Part shown: one piece after another, positions 1-7,303 of the stretch
Layout of the letters: every line of letters starts with the position of its first letter
Numbering within the stretch: the stretch's first letter is position 1
Source: a virus
Length of the DNA stretch: 30,687 nucleotides
Reading direction: 5' to 3' (one strand)
IMG/VR virus record: IMGVR_UViG_3300042453_003256
Coordinates: 1 to 30,687 of that record
The notes under the pieces: model-generated
The model's database searches: none
Told to the model about the DNA's origin: nothing
The model's input: only the letters and a program-made list of their open reading frames with translations
Program-made: the position numbers and the translations under genes

Positions 1-77
1 GCCTCGACGCGCTGCTCGTCGGCCCTCGGGGCGGGCACCGCTCGCAGGTGCGGCTGACGCGGCGAGGGCTCGCTCAC
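1..77 (-). CDS. Partial late protein, N-terminus only
   Basis: An open frame starts with GTG at 77 and runs off the left edge without a stop (25 codons seen). The GTG overlaps the TGA of the preceding gene (74-76) in a GTGA junction, the same coupling used throughout this block. The residues seen are rich in Pro, Arg and Glu, and nothing identifies a family. I call it a gene because of the junction and the open frame; its function is unknown. Confidence 0.5.
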   Translation of the reverse strand, partial: MSEPSPRQPHLRAVPAPRADEQRVE

Positions 78-967
78 CGCCGGCTCCGCTTGCGCCGAGC
101 ACGGCCGATGCCCGCCGGGCCGCTGATCTCCAGGTTGTAGAAGCTCTTGCGCCCGTCCAGGTCGGGCGCTCGCTGCGGCAGCGCCGCGACGTTGCGAACG
201 GGCACCCGCCCAACGCCCAGGCGCTGCGCCCTGCGGTAGTAACGGAAGGCCGCAACGCCGACGATGGTCAGGAGCGTGCCGCCCACGCCGAGCATGATCC
301 AGGGCCAGGGGTCGAGCGTGCCGGGCTCGGGAGTCTCGGTGCCACTCTCACGCGGCGTCGGGACAGTCTCGGCGGCGGCTGCGCTGCACGCCTCGGGGTC
401 GCCTCCTCGGGCGAGGCACTCGTTGTAGGCCGCGAGCCGGCCCGTGGTCAGGTCGCGGAACTGCTGGGCCCGAGCGCGCGCGATGAAGACGCCGGAAAAC
501 TCCTGGCTGACGTTGATCACCACTTGGCCGAGGATGTAGGCCACGGCCACGGCGGCGATCAGGGCGATGATCGCCAGAGCGATGGTCGCGCCCGTCGTAA
601 GCTCGCCAAGCTGGCGGCGGCTTCGGACCTCGGGGCTCGGGATCGGGAAGGGGATCTGCGCGATCAGCGACGGGGCGATGGGCCGCAGGATGCGCGTGAC
701 GACGGCGTAGACCTCAAGCTGCGCTTTGTAGAGCGCCGTGCGGACCTTGTTGAAGGCGACGTAGTCCGCAGCCGTGTCCAGCCCCGCGCTCTGAAGCGCG
801 AGCAGCCCTTGGCGAGCCTCTTCGACCTCGTCCTCGCCCTTGGCAAGGGCCTCAAGCAGGTCGCGGAGCGTCGGCTCGACGAAGGTCCGGTCGATGTACT
901 CCTCGACGGGCGCGAACCTGCGCCGCGCCTCGCTGAGAGCGCGATCGAAGGTGCTGATCTCGCTCAC
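74..967 (-). CDS. Two-span membrane protein with coiled-coil-like N-domain and basic C-tail
   Basis: The 297-residue product starts at GTG 967, which overlaps the TGA of the upstream gene; upstream in-frame codons read as Arg-rich shadow sequence. Residues 1-100 are charged and helical (RDLLEALAKGEDEVEEARQG). A long membrane segment lies at about 127-150 and a second at 222-243. Between them is a roughly 70-residue loop with two cysteines and a Thr/Pro/Glu-rich stretch. The last 50 residues are strongly basic and end GIGRARRKRSRR. The basic tail after the second span would face the DNA side if the protein sits in a virion or host membrane. No family was recognised; a structural membrane protein is inferred from context. 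Confidence 0.75.
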   Translation of the reverse strand: MSEISTFDRALSEARRRFAPVEEYIDRTFVEPTLRDLLEALAKGEDEVEEARQGLLALQSAGLDTAADYVAFNKVRTALYKAQLEVYAVVTRILRPIAPSLIAQIPFPIPSPEVRSRRQLGELTTGATIALAIIALIAAVAVAYILGQVVINVSQEFSGVFIARARAQQFRDLTTGRLAAYNECLARGGDPEACSAAAAETVPTPRESGTETPEPGTLDPWPWIMLGVGGTLLTIVGVAAFRYYRRAQRLGVGRVPVRNVAALPQRAPDLDGRKSFYNLEISGPAGIGRARRKRSRR

Positions 968-1341
968 CGCCGCCCCCCCATCCCCGCTTGCTGCGCTTGC
1001 TGGACGAGCGCAGCGAGGCGCTCGTCGTGCCGGTACTCGACGATGACGCTGACCTCGGCGTAGCCGATGTTCGATGCGCCGAGCAGCCACTGATGCGGGA
1101 GCATTTCGAAGCGGATCTGCGCCCCGGGGCTCCACACCGGCAGCTTGTACTCACGGTTGGGGCCGATCTCCTCGGGCAGCGTGTCGAAGGTGATCGACAC
1201 CCGAGGGCTCTCGGGGATCATGACCTGCACGAGCCGGTAGCAGCCCGGGATCGCATCCTCGTCACGAGGAAGGAAGATCCGCGCCTCCTGCACCAGCGTG
1301 GCGCGGAAGGCGTGCGTGGGCTTGTAGATCGTCCCGTTCAT
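964..1341 (-). CDS. 125-aa beta-rich protein, possible single-domain virion protein
   Basis: ATG at 1341 follows the previous stop by 4 bases, with a GGTGA-like ribosome site over that stop. The product has no membrane segment and alternates hydrophobic and polar residues in strand-like runs (RLVQVMIPESPRVSITFDTL, YAEVSVIVEYRH). It ends in a short Gln/Ala helix and GMGGRR. Size and strand pattern would suit a single beta-sandwich (for example a minor capsid or spike protein), but this is only a fold guess. It sits between a small basic protein and a membrane protein in the late block. Confidence 0.75.
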   Translation of the reverse strand: MNGTIYKPTHAFRATLVQEARIFLPRDEDAIPGCYRLVQVMIPESPRVSITFDTLPEEIGPNREYKLPVWSPGAQIRFEMLPHQWLLGASNIGYAEVSVIVEYRHDERLAALVQQAQQAGMGGRR

Positions 1342-1345
1342 GGGT

Positions 1346-1630
1346 TCACCGCCGGAAGATTCCGCACGCCTTGGCGCGATCGAAGACCTGATCCCGACGC
1401 GCCGACGCCATCGCGAAGAGCTTGCGCCCGGTTGCCGAGCCACGGTCGGCCTCCGAAGCGTGCGCCATGATGGTGCCCACCGTGAAGAGCGCCTTGCCGA
1501 TCTCTCCGCACGTCATGCGATCGATCCGCGCACTCGTCACCGAGCGCAGCCGGTAGGTCGCATGTTCGAGGTGCTCGCTCGGCGTGCCACGGAGGCTGCG
1601 GCTGCGACGAGTCTTCTTCTTGGCTGCCAT
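1346..1630 (-). CDS. Small basic protein (94 aa), MAAKKK start
   Basis: ATG at 1630 has a strong ribosome site (GAGAGGAGC) 6 bases upstream. The product starts MAAKKKTRRSRSLRG, then has a helical body with two cysteines (MTCGEIGKALF and KACGIFRR) and a basic C-terminus. The AKKK opening resembles that of the 76-aa protein at 8108-8338. Nucleic-acid binding inside the virion or during assembly is plausible from charge alone. No family was recognised. Confidence 0.75.
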   Translation of the reverse strand: MAAKKKTRRSRSLRGTPSEHLEHATYRLRSVTSARIDRMTCGEIGKALFTVGTIMAHASEADRGSATGRKLFAMASARRDQVFDRAKACGIFRR

Positions 1631-1643
1631 GATCAGGCTCCTC

Positions 1644-2597
1644 TCAGGTCAGGCTGATGTAGCCGGTCAGGCCCACGGCGAGGTTGAGACCTTCGGCGGA
1701 CTGATCCAGAGCGATGCCCTGCACGACGATGCCCTCGCCGGGCTCCCAGATCAGCCCGTCGCCCGGGAACTGATGCACCACGGCCATGCCCTGGGTCGTG
1801 CCGAGCAGCGTGGCCGGCATCTGCGAGAGCGGCACGGGGCTGGTCGGGCCGATGTACCAGTCTGCGCCCGTTCCGTTGCCGATCTGACGGATCTGGACTC
1901 GAAGCTGGCGAATGTCGCCCGCGCCGACCGGGTCTTCGACCTCCGCGCCGCAGTGCAAGACCATATCGGTCAGGGCGATGGGCTCGGTGCCGTCGTTGCG
2001 GAAGTCCACGGTGTCGAGGATCACCGGGGCCTCGTTGCTCAGTTCGACCTCGCTCGCCAGGAAGTAGGGGCGCTTGCTCAGGAGGCCGACGCCGCTGAAG
2101 CTCACCGACACACGACGCGGCGAGGCGGGCTGACTCTCAAGGGCGACCTGCACTCGAAGCGAGTCGCGAGCCGAGAGGATCACGGGCCGGTCGAAGGTGT
2201 ACGACGAGAAGGCCGGCGTGAGCGCCTGCGGTCCGGTCACGACCTTGGTCGCCCACAGAGGCAGCGCCTTGAACTCGCGCCCCATGTAGTATTGATCGTG
2301 GAAGGTGAAGCGCACGCCCATGCGCTGCATCTGGCGCATATCCAGCCCGCCCTCGCCGTCAGGGCGCACGAAGAACGTCGCGTGCGTCAGGCGCACCGGG
2401 AACTGCTCGCCGTTGATAAAGGTGTTGCGGTCGCCGTTGCTCACCACGCCATCGGGCAAGAGCGTGAAGGCGTCGAAGTAGGCCCGAGGCTCCTCGATGA
2501 TGCCCTTGGCGACGTTCTGCGCCGCGAGCTTCACCATGTAGTCGATGTAGCGGTCGCCGGGCTTGCCCGTGGGCTGCTTGTGCTCTTCCATGCTCAT
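1644..2597 (-). CDS. Capsid-candidate protein, paralogue of the 371-aa neighbour
   Basis: The 317-aa product starts at ATG 2597, overlapping the upstream TGA (ATGA); a second ATG lies two codons in. It is predicted beta-rich and soluble. It shares ordered motifs with the 371-aa product of 2594-3709: EPRA near the N-terminus, F(I/L)NGE(Q/K)(F/Y)P(V/I)xLTxA, a YY-x-R pair, (Y/W)xFD(R/K)P before an alternating strand, an E-P-G or G-P-G-D turn near the C-terminus, and a final GY-x-S strand. The two are therefore an old tandem duplication. Length and strand content would suit a jelly-roll capsid or penton-type protein, but no diagnostic motif proves that. The pair lies just beyond the three other tandem paralogues, after a likely attenuator. 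Confidence 0.8.
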   Translation of the reverse strand: MSMEEHKQPTGKPGDRYIDYMVKLAAQNVAKGIIEEPRAYFDAFTLLPDGVVSNGDRNTFINGEQFPVRLTHATFFVRPDGEGGLDMRQMQRMGVRFTFHDQYYMGREFKALPLWATKVVTGPQALTPAFSSYTFDRPVILSARDSLRVQVALESQPASPRRVSVSFSGVGLLSKRPYFLASEVELSNEAPVILDTVDFRNDGTEPIALTDMVLHCGAEVEDPVGAGDIRQLRVQIRQIGNGTGADWYIGPTSPVPLSQMPATLLGTTQGMAVVHQFPGDGLIWEPGEGIVVQGIALDQSAEGLNLAVGLTGYISLT

Positions 2598-3709
2598 GCC
2601 TCGATGGATGCGTAGCCGCAGAGGCTGACGCCGATCTGGTACACGCTGTTGATCGGTTGTTCTTCGCCCGCGATCGTGACCGGTCCAGGGGCAGTGACCT
2701 CAAGGTCGAGCCGGTCGCCGGGGCCGAGCGTGATCGGCTCGGGCAGGTCGTAGACCTGCGCCGGGGTGACGCTCGGGCAGACCAGAGCCAGCGGCGCACC
2801 CTGCCGCCACCACCACGAGCCGGTGCCGCCGTTCCGCATCCGAGCCCGAGCCGCAACGCGCAGGCTCAACGGCGAGAGCACCGAGCCGGGGTTGGGGACC
2901 AGAGCCTCGTCGAGGTTGGAGTCGTAGACGCTCTGGTCGATCATGACCGAGAAGGCAGTGACCGGGATCGACCCGTCGCTGGAGGGGTTCTCGGCTGCGT
3001 ACCGCTTGGCGCTGAACCGCTGGGTGCTCGGCCACAGGTCGAGCACGGACTGGACGTAGTTGCTCGGGCCAAAGCCGTCCGCCGGGAAGGGAGGCGTGCC
3101 GCCGAGGGTGTTGTTGTAGCTCTTGAGGCTGATCGACTGGCTCTGTCGAGCGTTGCCGCCGAAGAGGTTGCCGCCCGCTTCCTCGAAGTGGATCAGAGCG
3201 CGCGGATTGATCGGCGGACCACCCGGCAGCCCCGGCGGGAGCGTGAAGGTCGAGAGGTCGAACTCCAGGTCGCCGAGCCTCGGGATGACCATGGGCTTGT
3301 CGAACTTCCAGCGGGTCAGCCCCCAGAGGCTCGAAGCGTAGTCGGGCGAGCCGAAGGCGCTACCGGGGTTGTTCGGCGTGTCGCTGGGCCGAGGCGTCGT
3401 GACCTGCGGGTGGCCCGGGTTCCGCAGGTAATACTGGCGCTGCGGGGCGCTGATAACGACGCGGGGGTTCTCGACGGCTGCCACGCCGCAGTTGCGGAAG
3501 TTGGCGGCGCTGAGAGGATCGCCGTTGCTGAAGCGCGAGAAGGTGTAGTTGATCGGCGCGATCAGGGCTTTGGTCAGCGTGATCGGGTACTTCTCGCCGT
3601 TGAGGAAGTCGTTGGCCGGCAGGCGCACCGTGAACGGAGGACGCGGCTGCGGCTGGCTCGTGTCCACCCGGGCCAGGGACCAGAACGCTCGCGGTTCGTA
3701 GAGCAGCAT
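2594..3709 (-). CDS. Capsid-candidate protein (371 aa), paralogue of the 317-aa neighbour
   Basis: ATG at 3709 is preceded by a weak AAGGTG ribosome-site candidate. The product starts MLLYEPRAFW and contains FLNGEKYPITLTKA at about residues 35-48, then long Pro/Gly/Asn-rich strand-and-loop sequence. Compared with the 317-aa paralogue it carries about 50 extra residues, including a loop of Pro, Asn and Gly around residues 105-125. There is no membrane segment or signal peptide. The gene is first after the hairpin at 3736-3772, so it is probably made at a lower level than the trio upstream. A structural role is inferred from context and from tandem duplication; the fold is unproven. Confidence 0.8.
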   Translation of the reverse strand: MLLYEPRAFWSLARVDTSQPQPRPPFTVRLPANDFLNGEKYPITLTKALIAPINYTFSRFSNGDPLSAANFRNCGVAAVENPRVVISAPQRQYYLRNPGHPQVTTPRPSDTPNNPGSAFGSPDYASSLWGLTRWKFDKPMVIPRLGDLEFDLSTFTLPPGLPGGPPINPRALIHFEEAGGNLFGGNARQSQSISLKSYNNTLGGTPPFPADGFGPSNYVQSVLDLWPSTQRFSAKRYAAENPSSDGSIPVTAFSVMIDQSVYDSNLDEALVPNPGSVLSPLSLRVAARARMRNGGTGSWWWRQGAPLALVCPSVTPAQVYDLPEPITLGPGDRLDLEVTAPGPVTIAGEEQPINSVYQIGVSLCGYASIEA

Positions 3710-3735
3710 CGGATCAGCACCTTAGCCGGAAACTA

Positions 3736-3772
3736 GAACGCCCCTCAAGCCGTTGCCGGCCGAGGGGCGTTC
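3736..3772 (-). terminator. Hairpin, likely partial terminator or attenuator within the late block
   Basis: GAACGCCCCTC (3736-3746) and GAGGGGCGTTC (3762-3772) form a perfect 11-bp stem with a 15-base loop. Read on the minus strand the stem is followed by TAGTTTCC, a short broken T-run. It sits in the only sizeable gap (3710-3798) among the structural genes, just after the 225-aa paralogue. It could reduce read-through into the 371/317-aa genes or protect the 3' end of the upstream message. Confidence 0.6.
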
Positions 3773-3798
3773 GGGGTGACGAGCGCCCGTGCGCCGGA

Positions 3799-4476
3799 TC
3801 AGGCGACCGGACGACGCTTGAGGCCGTCGAGGTGGAAGCGCATCCGCACGGCCTGCGACAGGTCGGAGATCGCACCCGGGAACGAACGCGCTTCGAGGTA
3901 GAAGACGCGGTCGGAGGCGATGTAGACCGGAAGCTGGAAGCGCCGCTGGTTGCTTGCGCTCATCTTGCCGCCCGTGCCGTAGCTGAAGGCCGTGGTGGCC
4001 GTCAGCGCCTGCGAGGAGGCGAAGGCCGGGCTGCCCACGCTCTGGCCGATGCGGCTGAACGGGAAGCGAGCCTGGGGCTTCTTGATGTTCGCGCCGACGA
4101 CGAGGCTGATCACGAGGTCACGCTGAAGCCGGCGAAGGTTCTGCGAGAGCAGGACCGGCGCAGGCGCGAGCGTGATGACCGGATCCTCGCCGACCGTCGC
4201 CGCCGAGAGCGCGAAGTGCTCGTAGGTGATGGCGTAGCAGAGGTACGCCTCGTCGTGGTTCATGCGGGTCTTGGCGACCTGATTCGTGTCGGCCTCGGTG
4301 GCCGTTCGCGCCAGAACGCCCTGCGTCGGAACCTGCTGGCCCTGGACGTAGGTGAAGGCGCGGAGGTTGACGGCCACACCAGCGGCGAACTCGATGGTCG
4401 AGAACTGCTGGTAGTGCAGCCACTCGTCGATCACCACTTCGGAGCCATCGGGGAGTCGGATCTGCTTGATTGCCAT
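3799..4476 (-). CDS. Tandem paralogue C (225 aa), candidate major virion protein
   Basis: ATG at 4476 follows a GGGAG ribosome site. This is the third-transcribed member of a three-gene family. Shared features run in order: IRLPDGSEV at the start, a short D/E-W, (Y/F)ST-x-E, F-x-Y-x2-G-x2-VP, a T-x2-DTN motif, Y-x-I, a basic LQRDL(V/I) helix, a long Gly/Ser/Thr-rich loop, a strand with P(V/L)Y(I/V), and the terminal block (L/F)xG-x3-RPVA. The last seven residues are KRRPVA-type in all three. The protein is beta-rich and lacks membrane segments. High copy is suggested by tandem triplication and strong ribosome sites. It may form hetero-oligomeric capsomers with its paralogues; no known family is claimed. 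Confidence 0.85.
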   Translation of the reverse strand: MAIKQIRLPDGSEVVIDEWLHYQQFSTIEFAAGVAVNLRAFTYVQGQQVPTQGVLARTATEADTNQVAKTRMNHDEAYLCYAITYEHFALSAATVGEDPVITLAPAPVLLSQNLRRLQRDLVISLVVGANIKKPQARFPFSRIGQSVGSPAFASSQALTATTAFSYGTGGKMSASNQRRFQLPVYIASDRVFYLEARSFPGAISDLSQAVRMRFHLDGLKRRPVA

Positions 4477-4497
4477 GGTCTTGTTCTCCCGTTCCGC

Positions 4498-5190
4498 TCA
4501 CGCCACCGGACGACGACGGTAGCCCTCGAAGAAGAGGCGCAGCCGCATCCGCGAACCAGCGGTCAGGTTGAGGTTGTTGACCTGCCCGGGACCGGGCTTC
4601 ACGTCCACGGCCAGACCCTCGCCGCCCGCGACGTAGAGGGGGCTCGCCATCTGGCGCGAGTCACAGACGCTCACGCCGCCGTTGTTGCCGGCGACGTAGG
4701 GGTCGCCGGTCGCAGCGTTGATCGCGGCGCTGTTGTACTGCATGACGCCCGTGCCGGCGGCGAAGATCCCGAGCGGCTGCCGGGTGTACTCCTTGACCGC
4801 CGCGATGCGGGTGATCACGAGAATGTCGCGCTGAAGCCGGAGCATGTTCAGCAGGCTCACGTCGGGCGCGTCCGAGGGCGGCACGCTCGGGTCAAGCTGC
4901 GGATCCTCGGCTCCGATCATGAAGACCTCGATCGCCAGCGAGTAGGCGATCAGTTCCTCGTTCTCGGGGATGCGGTTGCCCTCACCCTCCAGGTTCGTGT
5001 CGGCGAAGGTGGACTGGCGCTGCGCCACCGAGCCCGGGACCGAAGCCCCGCGCCCGTAGGAGAAGGCCGTGAGGACGGGGAACGAACCCGTGCCGATCTC
5101 GACGGTCGAGTAGAGATCCTCGGCGCTAGTCCAGTCGCCGGGGGTGAGGGTCTTGCCGTTGGGCAGACGGATCTTCCAGAGTTGTGCCAT
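4498..5190 (-). CDS. Tandem paralogue B (230 aa), candidate major virion protein
   Basis: ATG at 5190 has a GAGAGGAGC ribosome site 8 bases upstream. The product opens MAQLWKIRLPNGKTL and keeps the family landmarks: W near residue 19, YSTVEIG, FSYGRGASVPG, FADTN, EELIAYSLAIE, LQRDILVITRI, PLYVAGGEGL and the end YRRRPVA. It differs from its neighbours mainly in the Gly/Asn/Ala-rich loop before PLYV. The three copies are well diverged, so the duplications are old and each copy is probably kept for a distinct position in the particle. A capsid role is inferred. Confidence 0.85.
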   Translation of the reverse strand: MAQLWKIRLPNGKTLTPGDWTSAEDLYSTVEIGTGSFPVLTAFSYGRGASVPGSVAQRQSTFADTNLEGEGNRIPENEELIAYSLAIEVFMIGAEDPQLDPSVPPSDAPDVSLLNMLRLQRDILVITRIAAVKEYTRQPLGIFAAGTGVMQYNSAAINAATGDPYVAGNNGGVSVCDSRQMASPLYVAGGEGLAVDVKPGPGQVNNLNLTAGSRMRLRLFFEGYRRRPVA

Positions 5191-5205
5191 GACGGGTTGC
5201 TCCTC

Positions 5206-5946
5206 TCAGGCCACCGGGCGCTTGTAGAGCCCGTCGAGGTGGAAGACGATCCGGTGCATGATGTTCGGATCCGACACCGCCGGGTTCGCCTCGGAGAGAC
5301 CGCTGGGAACCGCGCTGCCGCTCACGTTCTCCAGGCGCAGGCGGTACTTCTCCTGCCCGCCGATGTGGACCGGCACGACGAGGGAGCGCACCGCGTCCTG
5401 CGCCGGCCAGCCGGCGTTGGCTGCCGTGAGGCCGGGCTGACCCGCGACCGCCACCGCCCCGGTGAAGACCGTGGTCGAGGACGCGCCGAAGCCCGTGTTG
5501 TAGTAGCTCAGGCCGGCCCGGTGCGTGAACTTCTGGCTCACGTCGAGGCTGACGAGCAGCGAGGCGTGCAGGATCGAGAGCCGCTTGCGCGTGGGCGCGG
5601 GCTGGTTCGGAGCCGGCACGCTGAGAAGGGTCATGTTGCCCTCCTCGGTCGTGAACTCGTAGAAGTCGGGCTTGATCGCGTAGACGAGAAGCTCCTCGGT
5701 GCTCGCCATCCCGCCCGGGGTCACCACGTTGGTGTCCCGGTCGTTGCTCGTGCGGCGCACCGTGGCGTTGTTCGTCGTCGGGACGGGCTCGCCGCTGACG
5801 TACTGGAAGAGGTCGATCTCGGTGTCCGTGAAGTTCGCGAGAAGCTCACAGGTCGAGTAGAGCGGGGTGTCGCTCCAGTCCACGAAGGCGACCTCGGTGC
5901 CATCGGGCAGCCGCATGGTCGTGATCTGATTGATCGGGCCAGCCAT
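5206..5946 (-). CDS. Tandem paralogue A (246 aa), candidate major virion protein
   Basis: ATG at 5946 has an AAGGAG ribosome site. This is the longest and first-transcribed of the three paralogues. It has the same frame: MRLPDGTEVAFVDW, LYSTCEL, FQYVSGEPVP, DRDTNV, EELLVYAI, LHASLLVSLDV, PVHIGGQEKYRLRLE and the terminal LYKRPVA. It lies 23 bases after the 214-aa membrane protein gene. The order membrane protein, then three abundant-looking beta-rich proteins, resembles virion modules of membrane-containing viruses, but no member of a known capsid family is recognised by eye. Confidence 0.85.
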   Translation of the reverse strand: MAGPINQITTMRLPDGTEVAFVDWSDTPLYSTCELLANFTDTEIDLFQYVSGEPVPTTNNATVRRTSNDRDTNVVTPGGMASTEELLVYAIKPDFYEFTTEEGNMTLLSVPAPNQPAPTRKRLSILHASLLVSLDVSQKFTHRAGLSYYNTGFGASSTTVFTGAVAVAGQPGLTAANAGWPAQDAVRSLVVPVHIGGQEKYRLRLENVSGSAVPSGLSEANPAVSDPNIMHRIVFHLDGLYKRPVA

Positions 5947-5969
5947 GTTCGTTCTCCTTGATCAGCCGA

Positions 5970-6614
5970 TCAGGCGTTGAAGCCCGGGGTGCCGAAGGCT
6001 CCGGTGTTGATCCCCGAGAGGGACACGGTCTCACCGTAGCTGCCGATGGTGCCGGCGCGCTTCCCCGAGGGGCCGGTCGGCTCCATGACGATCGCGCCCA
6101 TGCCACGGCTGTACTCGGGCACGATCGCGCCCGTGCCGAGCCGGCGGCGGTAGCGGCGACCGATGCCGGCGGTGCCCTCAGCGGGCGGGGGCTCCACGGC
6201 CGCGCTCGACTCGATCAGCGAGGACAGGATGCGCGGGCCGTTCGGGCCCGTGACGAGCATGTCCTGGCCGTAGAGCGCGAGACCCACGCCGGTCGCCGCG
6301 ACGAAGGACGCGACCGCCGCCGGGGTGCCGCCGACCATGAGGAGGCCGAGCGAGGCGAGGATGCCCGCGCCGTGGCCCACGGCCCAGCCCCACTTGACGA
6401 GGCTGCGCTGGGTCGGACCCTGGTTCGGATCGATCATCGAACGGACGCTCAGGGCGACCGCAGCGGTCACGCCCGCGCCGACGAGGCCGGGGATGATCGC
6501 CTCACCCAGCGCGCCGCCGGGCAGCGCACCCATCCCGCGACGGATGCTGATGATCGAGCCCATCCCACGACGGCCCCGCTTCACGAAACGACCCTTGGAA
6601 TCACGCTTCGGCAT
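5970..6614 (-). CDS. Basic two-segment membrane protein with RGMG motifs (214 aa)
   Basis: ATG at 6614 has a strong AGAGGAG ribosome site. The N-terminus is very basic (MPKRDSKGRFVKRGRRGMGS). Two hydrophobic regions follow: about 40-58 and a longer one near 80-115, which could be one or two spans. The C-terminal 70 residues are Gly/Ser/Thr-rich and soluble. RGMG occurs three times (about residues 16-19, 27-30 and 169-172). The basic N-terminus should stay on the DNA or cytoplasmic side. The gene directly precedes the triple paralogues, which suits a protein linking membrane and shell. Its function is inferred from position only. Confidence 0.75.
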   Translation of the reverse strand: MPKRDSKGRFVKRGRRGMGSIISIRRGMGALPGGALGEAIIPGLVGAGVTAAVALSVRSMIDPNQGPTQRSLVKWGWAVGHGAGILASLGLLMVGGTPAAVASFVAATGVGLALYGQDMLVTGPNGPRILSSLIESSAAVEPPPAEGTAGIGRRYRRRLGTGAIVPEYSRGMGAIVMEPTGPSGKRAGTIGSYGETVSLSGINTGAFGTPGFNA

Positions 6615-6622
6615 GTTGCTCT

Positions 6623-6655
6623 CCTCTTACCAGCTTGCGAGGTGAAGTTTCACCC
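6623..6655 (-). promoter_or_regulatory. Repeated 33-bp bipartite element, copy 1 (promoter-like)
   Basis: On the minus strand GGGTGAAACTT, 8 variable bases, then AAGCTGGTAAGAGG. The second copy at 13726-13758 matches 25 of 33 positions with identical spacing. It can be read as -35 TGAAAC (6647-6652), a 17-bp spacer and an extended -10 TGG-TAAGAG (6624-6629). Caution: that would put the start of transcription about 3 bases before ATG 6614 and leave the AGAGGAG ribosome site outside the message, so the element may instead be an operator or leader motif. Confidence 0.5.
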
Positions 6656-6668
6656 CTCTTTGTTCGGA

Positions 6669-6887
6669 TCACGACCGCCGCAATCCAAAGCCGGGGCCCA
6701 TGCCCCGCGCAACCTTCTTCGCTGTCGCAGCCTTGGCGTAGCAGCCAAAGACCCGACCGCTCTTCTTGGCGACCACGCAGTGCGGCTTGGCCTTGCTGCG
6801 CCGAGCCTTGCCGATGCCGGCCATGCCTGCCGAGGGGCCTTTCGGATCCCCACGAGCCGGCAAGGCCCTGCACCCGCAGTCGCTCAC
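6669..6887 (-). CDS. Small basic two-cysteine protein (72 aa)
   Basis: GTG at 6887 overlaps the upstream TGA (GTGA). The product has an SDCGC motif at residues 2-6, also present in the 175-aa protein at 12538-13065. It then has a Lys/Arg-rich body with HCVVAKKSGRVFGCYAK and ARGMGPGFG. The C-x9-C arrangement with Lys/Arg between recalls the 43-aa and 76-aa proteins of this block. A start at the internal Met22 would also give a reasonable protein. DNA binding is possible from charge. No family was recognised. Confidence 0.65.
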   Translation of the reverse strand: MSDCGCRALPARGDPKGPSAGMAGIGKARRSKAKPHCVVAKKSGRVFGCYAKAATAKKVARGMGPGFGLRRS

Positions 6888-7303
6888 CGCCGCCTCGAAA
6901 GGAACCAGAGCAGCCCGGCGAGCGCACCCGCGACGGCGAGCGAGCCCAGCGTGGCGTAGACGATCACGCCCGTGCGCGCAGTGGCGACGTTCTCGCCGAG
7001 GGGCTGCCAGTCGCCGATGCGGCGCTCAAGGCCCTCGACCTCGGCGTCGAAGGCCACCAAGCTCTCGGGCGTGCCCGAGTCGCGACCTTCACCAAGCGCC
7101 GCAGAGAGATCCTCGATCTCCTGCCAGAATGCATCGTACTGCGCGAAGGCGAGGTCGATCCGAGTCTCGGGCACGCCGCGAGCTTCGGCCTGCGCGATGA
7201 TCTCGTAGAAAGCGTCCAGGCGGGTGCCGATCTCACTGATCCGCGCGTTGAGCCGGTCGTAGTCCGCGCCGCTCCAGGCAGCGAGGCCGTTGAAGTAGCG
7301 CAT
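6884..7303 (-). CDS. C-tail-anchored membrane protein (139 aa)
   Basis: ATG at 7303 shares one base with the upstream stop (TGATG). The first 100 residues are acidic and helical (YDRLNARISEIGTRLDAFYE, FWQEIEDLSAALGEG). One membrane segment at about 112-135 is followed directly by SRRR and the stop. This layout, soluble N-domain plus C-terminal span plus Arg tail, recurs in six other products of the block. The positive-inside rule would place the Arg tail on the cytoplasmic or virion-lumen side. It could be a minor membrane protein of the particle or a host-membrane protein. Confidence 0.75.
   Translation of the reverse strand: MRYFNGLAAWSGADYDRLNARISEIGTRLDAFYEIIAQAEARGVPETRIDLAFAQYDAFWQEIEDLSAALGEGRDSGTPESLVAFDAEVEGLERRIGDWQPLGENVATARTGVIVYATLGSLAVAGALAGLLWFLSRRR

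Noticed and set aside
3832-5961. 709-codon plus-strand open frame opposite the three paralogues
   Set aside because: Antisense frame in GC-rich DNA. Its product is low-complexity His/Arg/Val/Glu-rich sequence, while the minus-strand frames have ribosome sites and paralogy.
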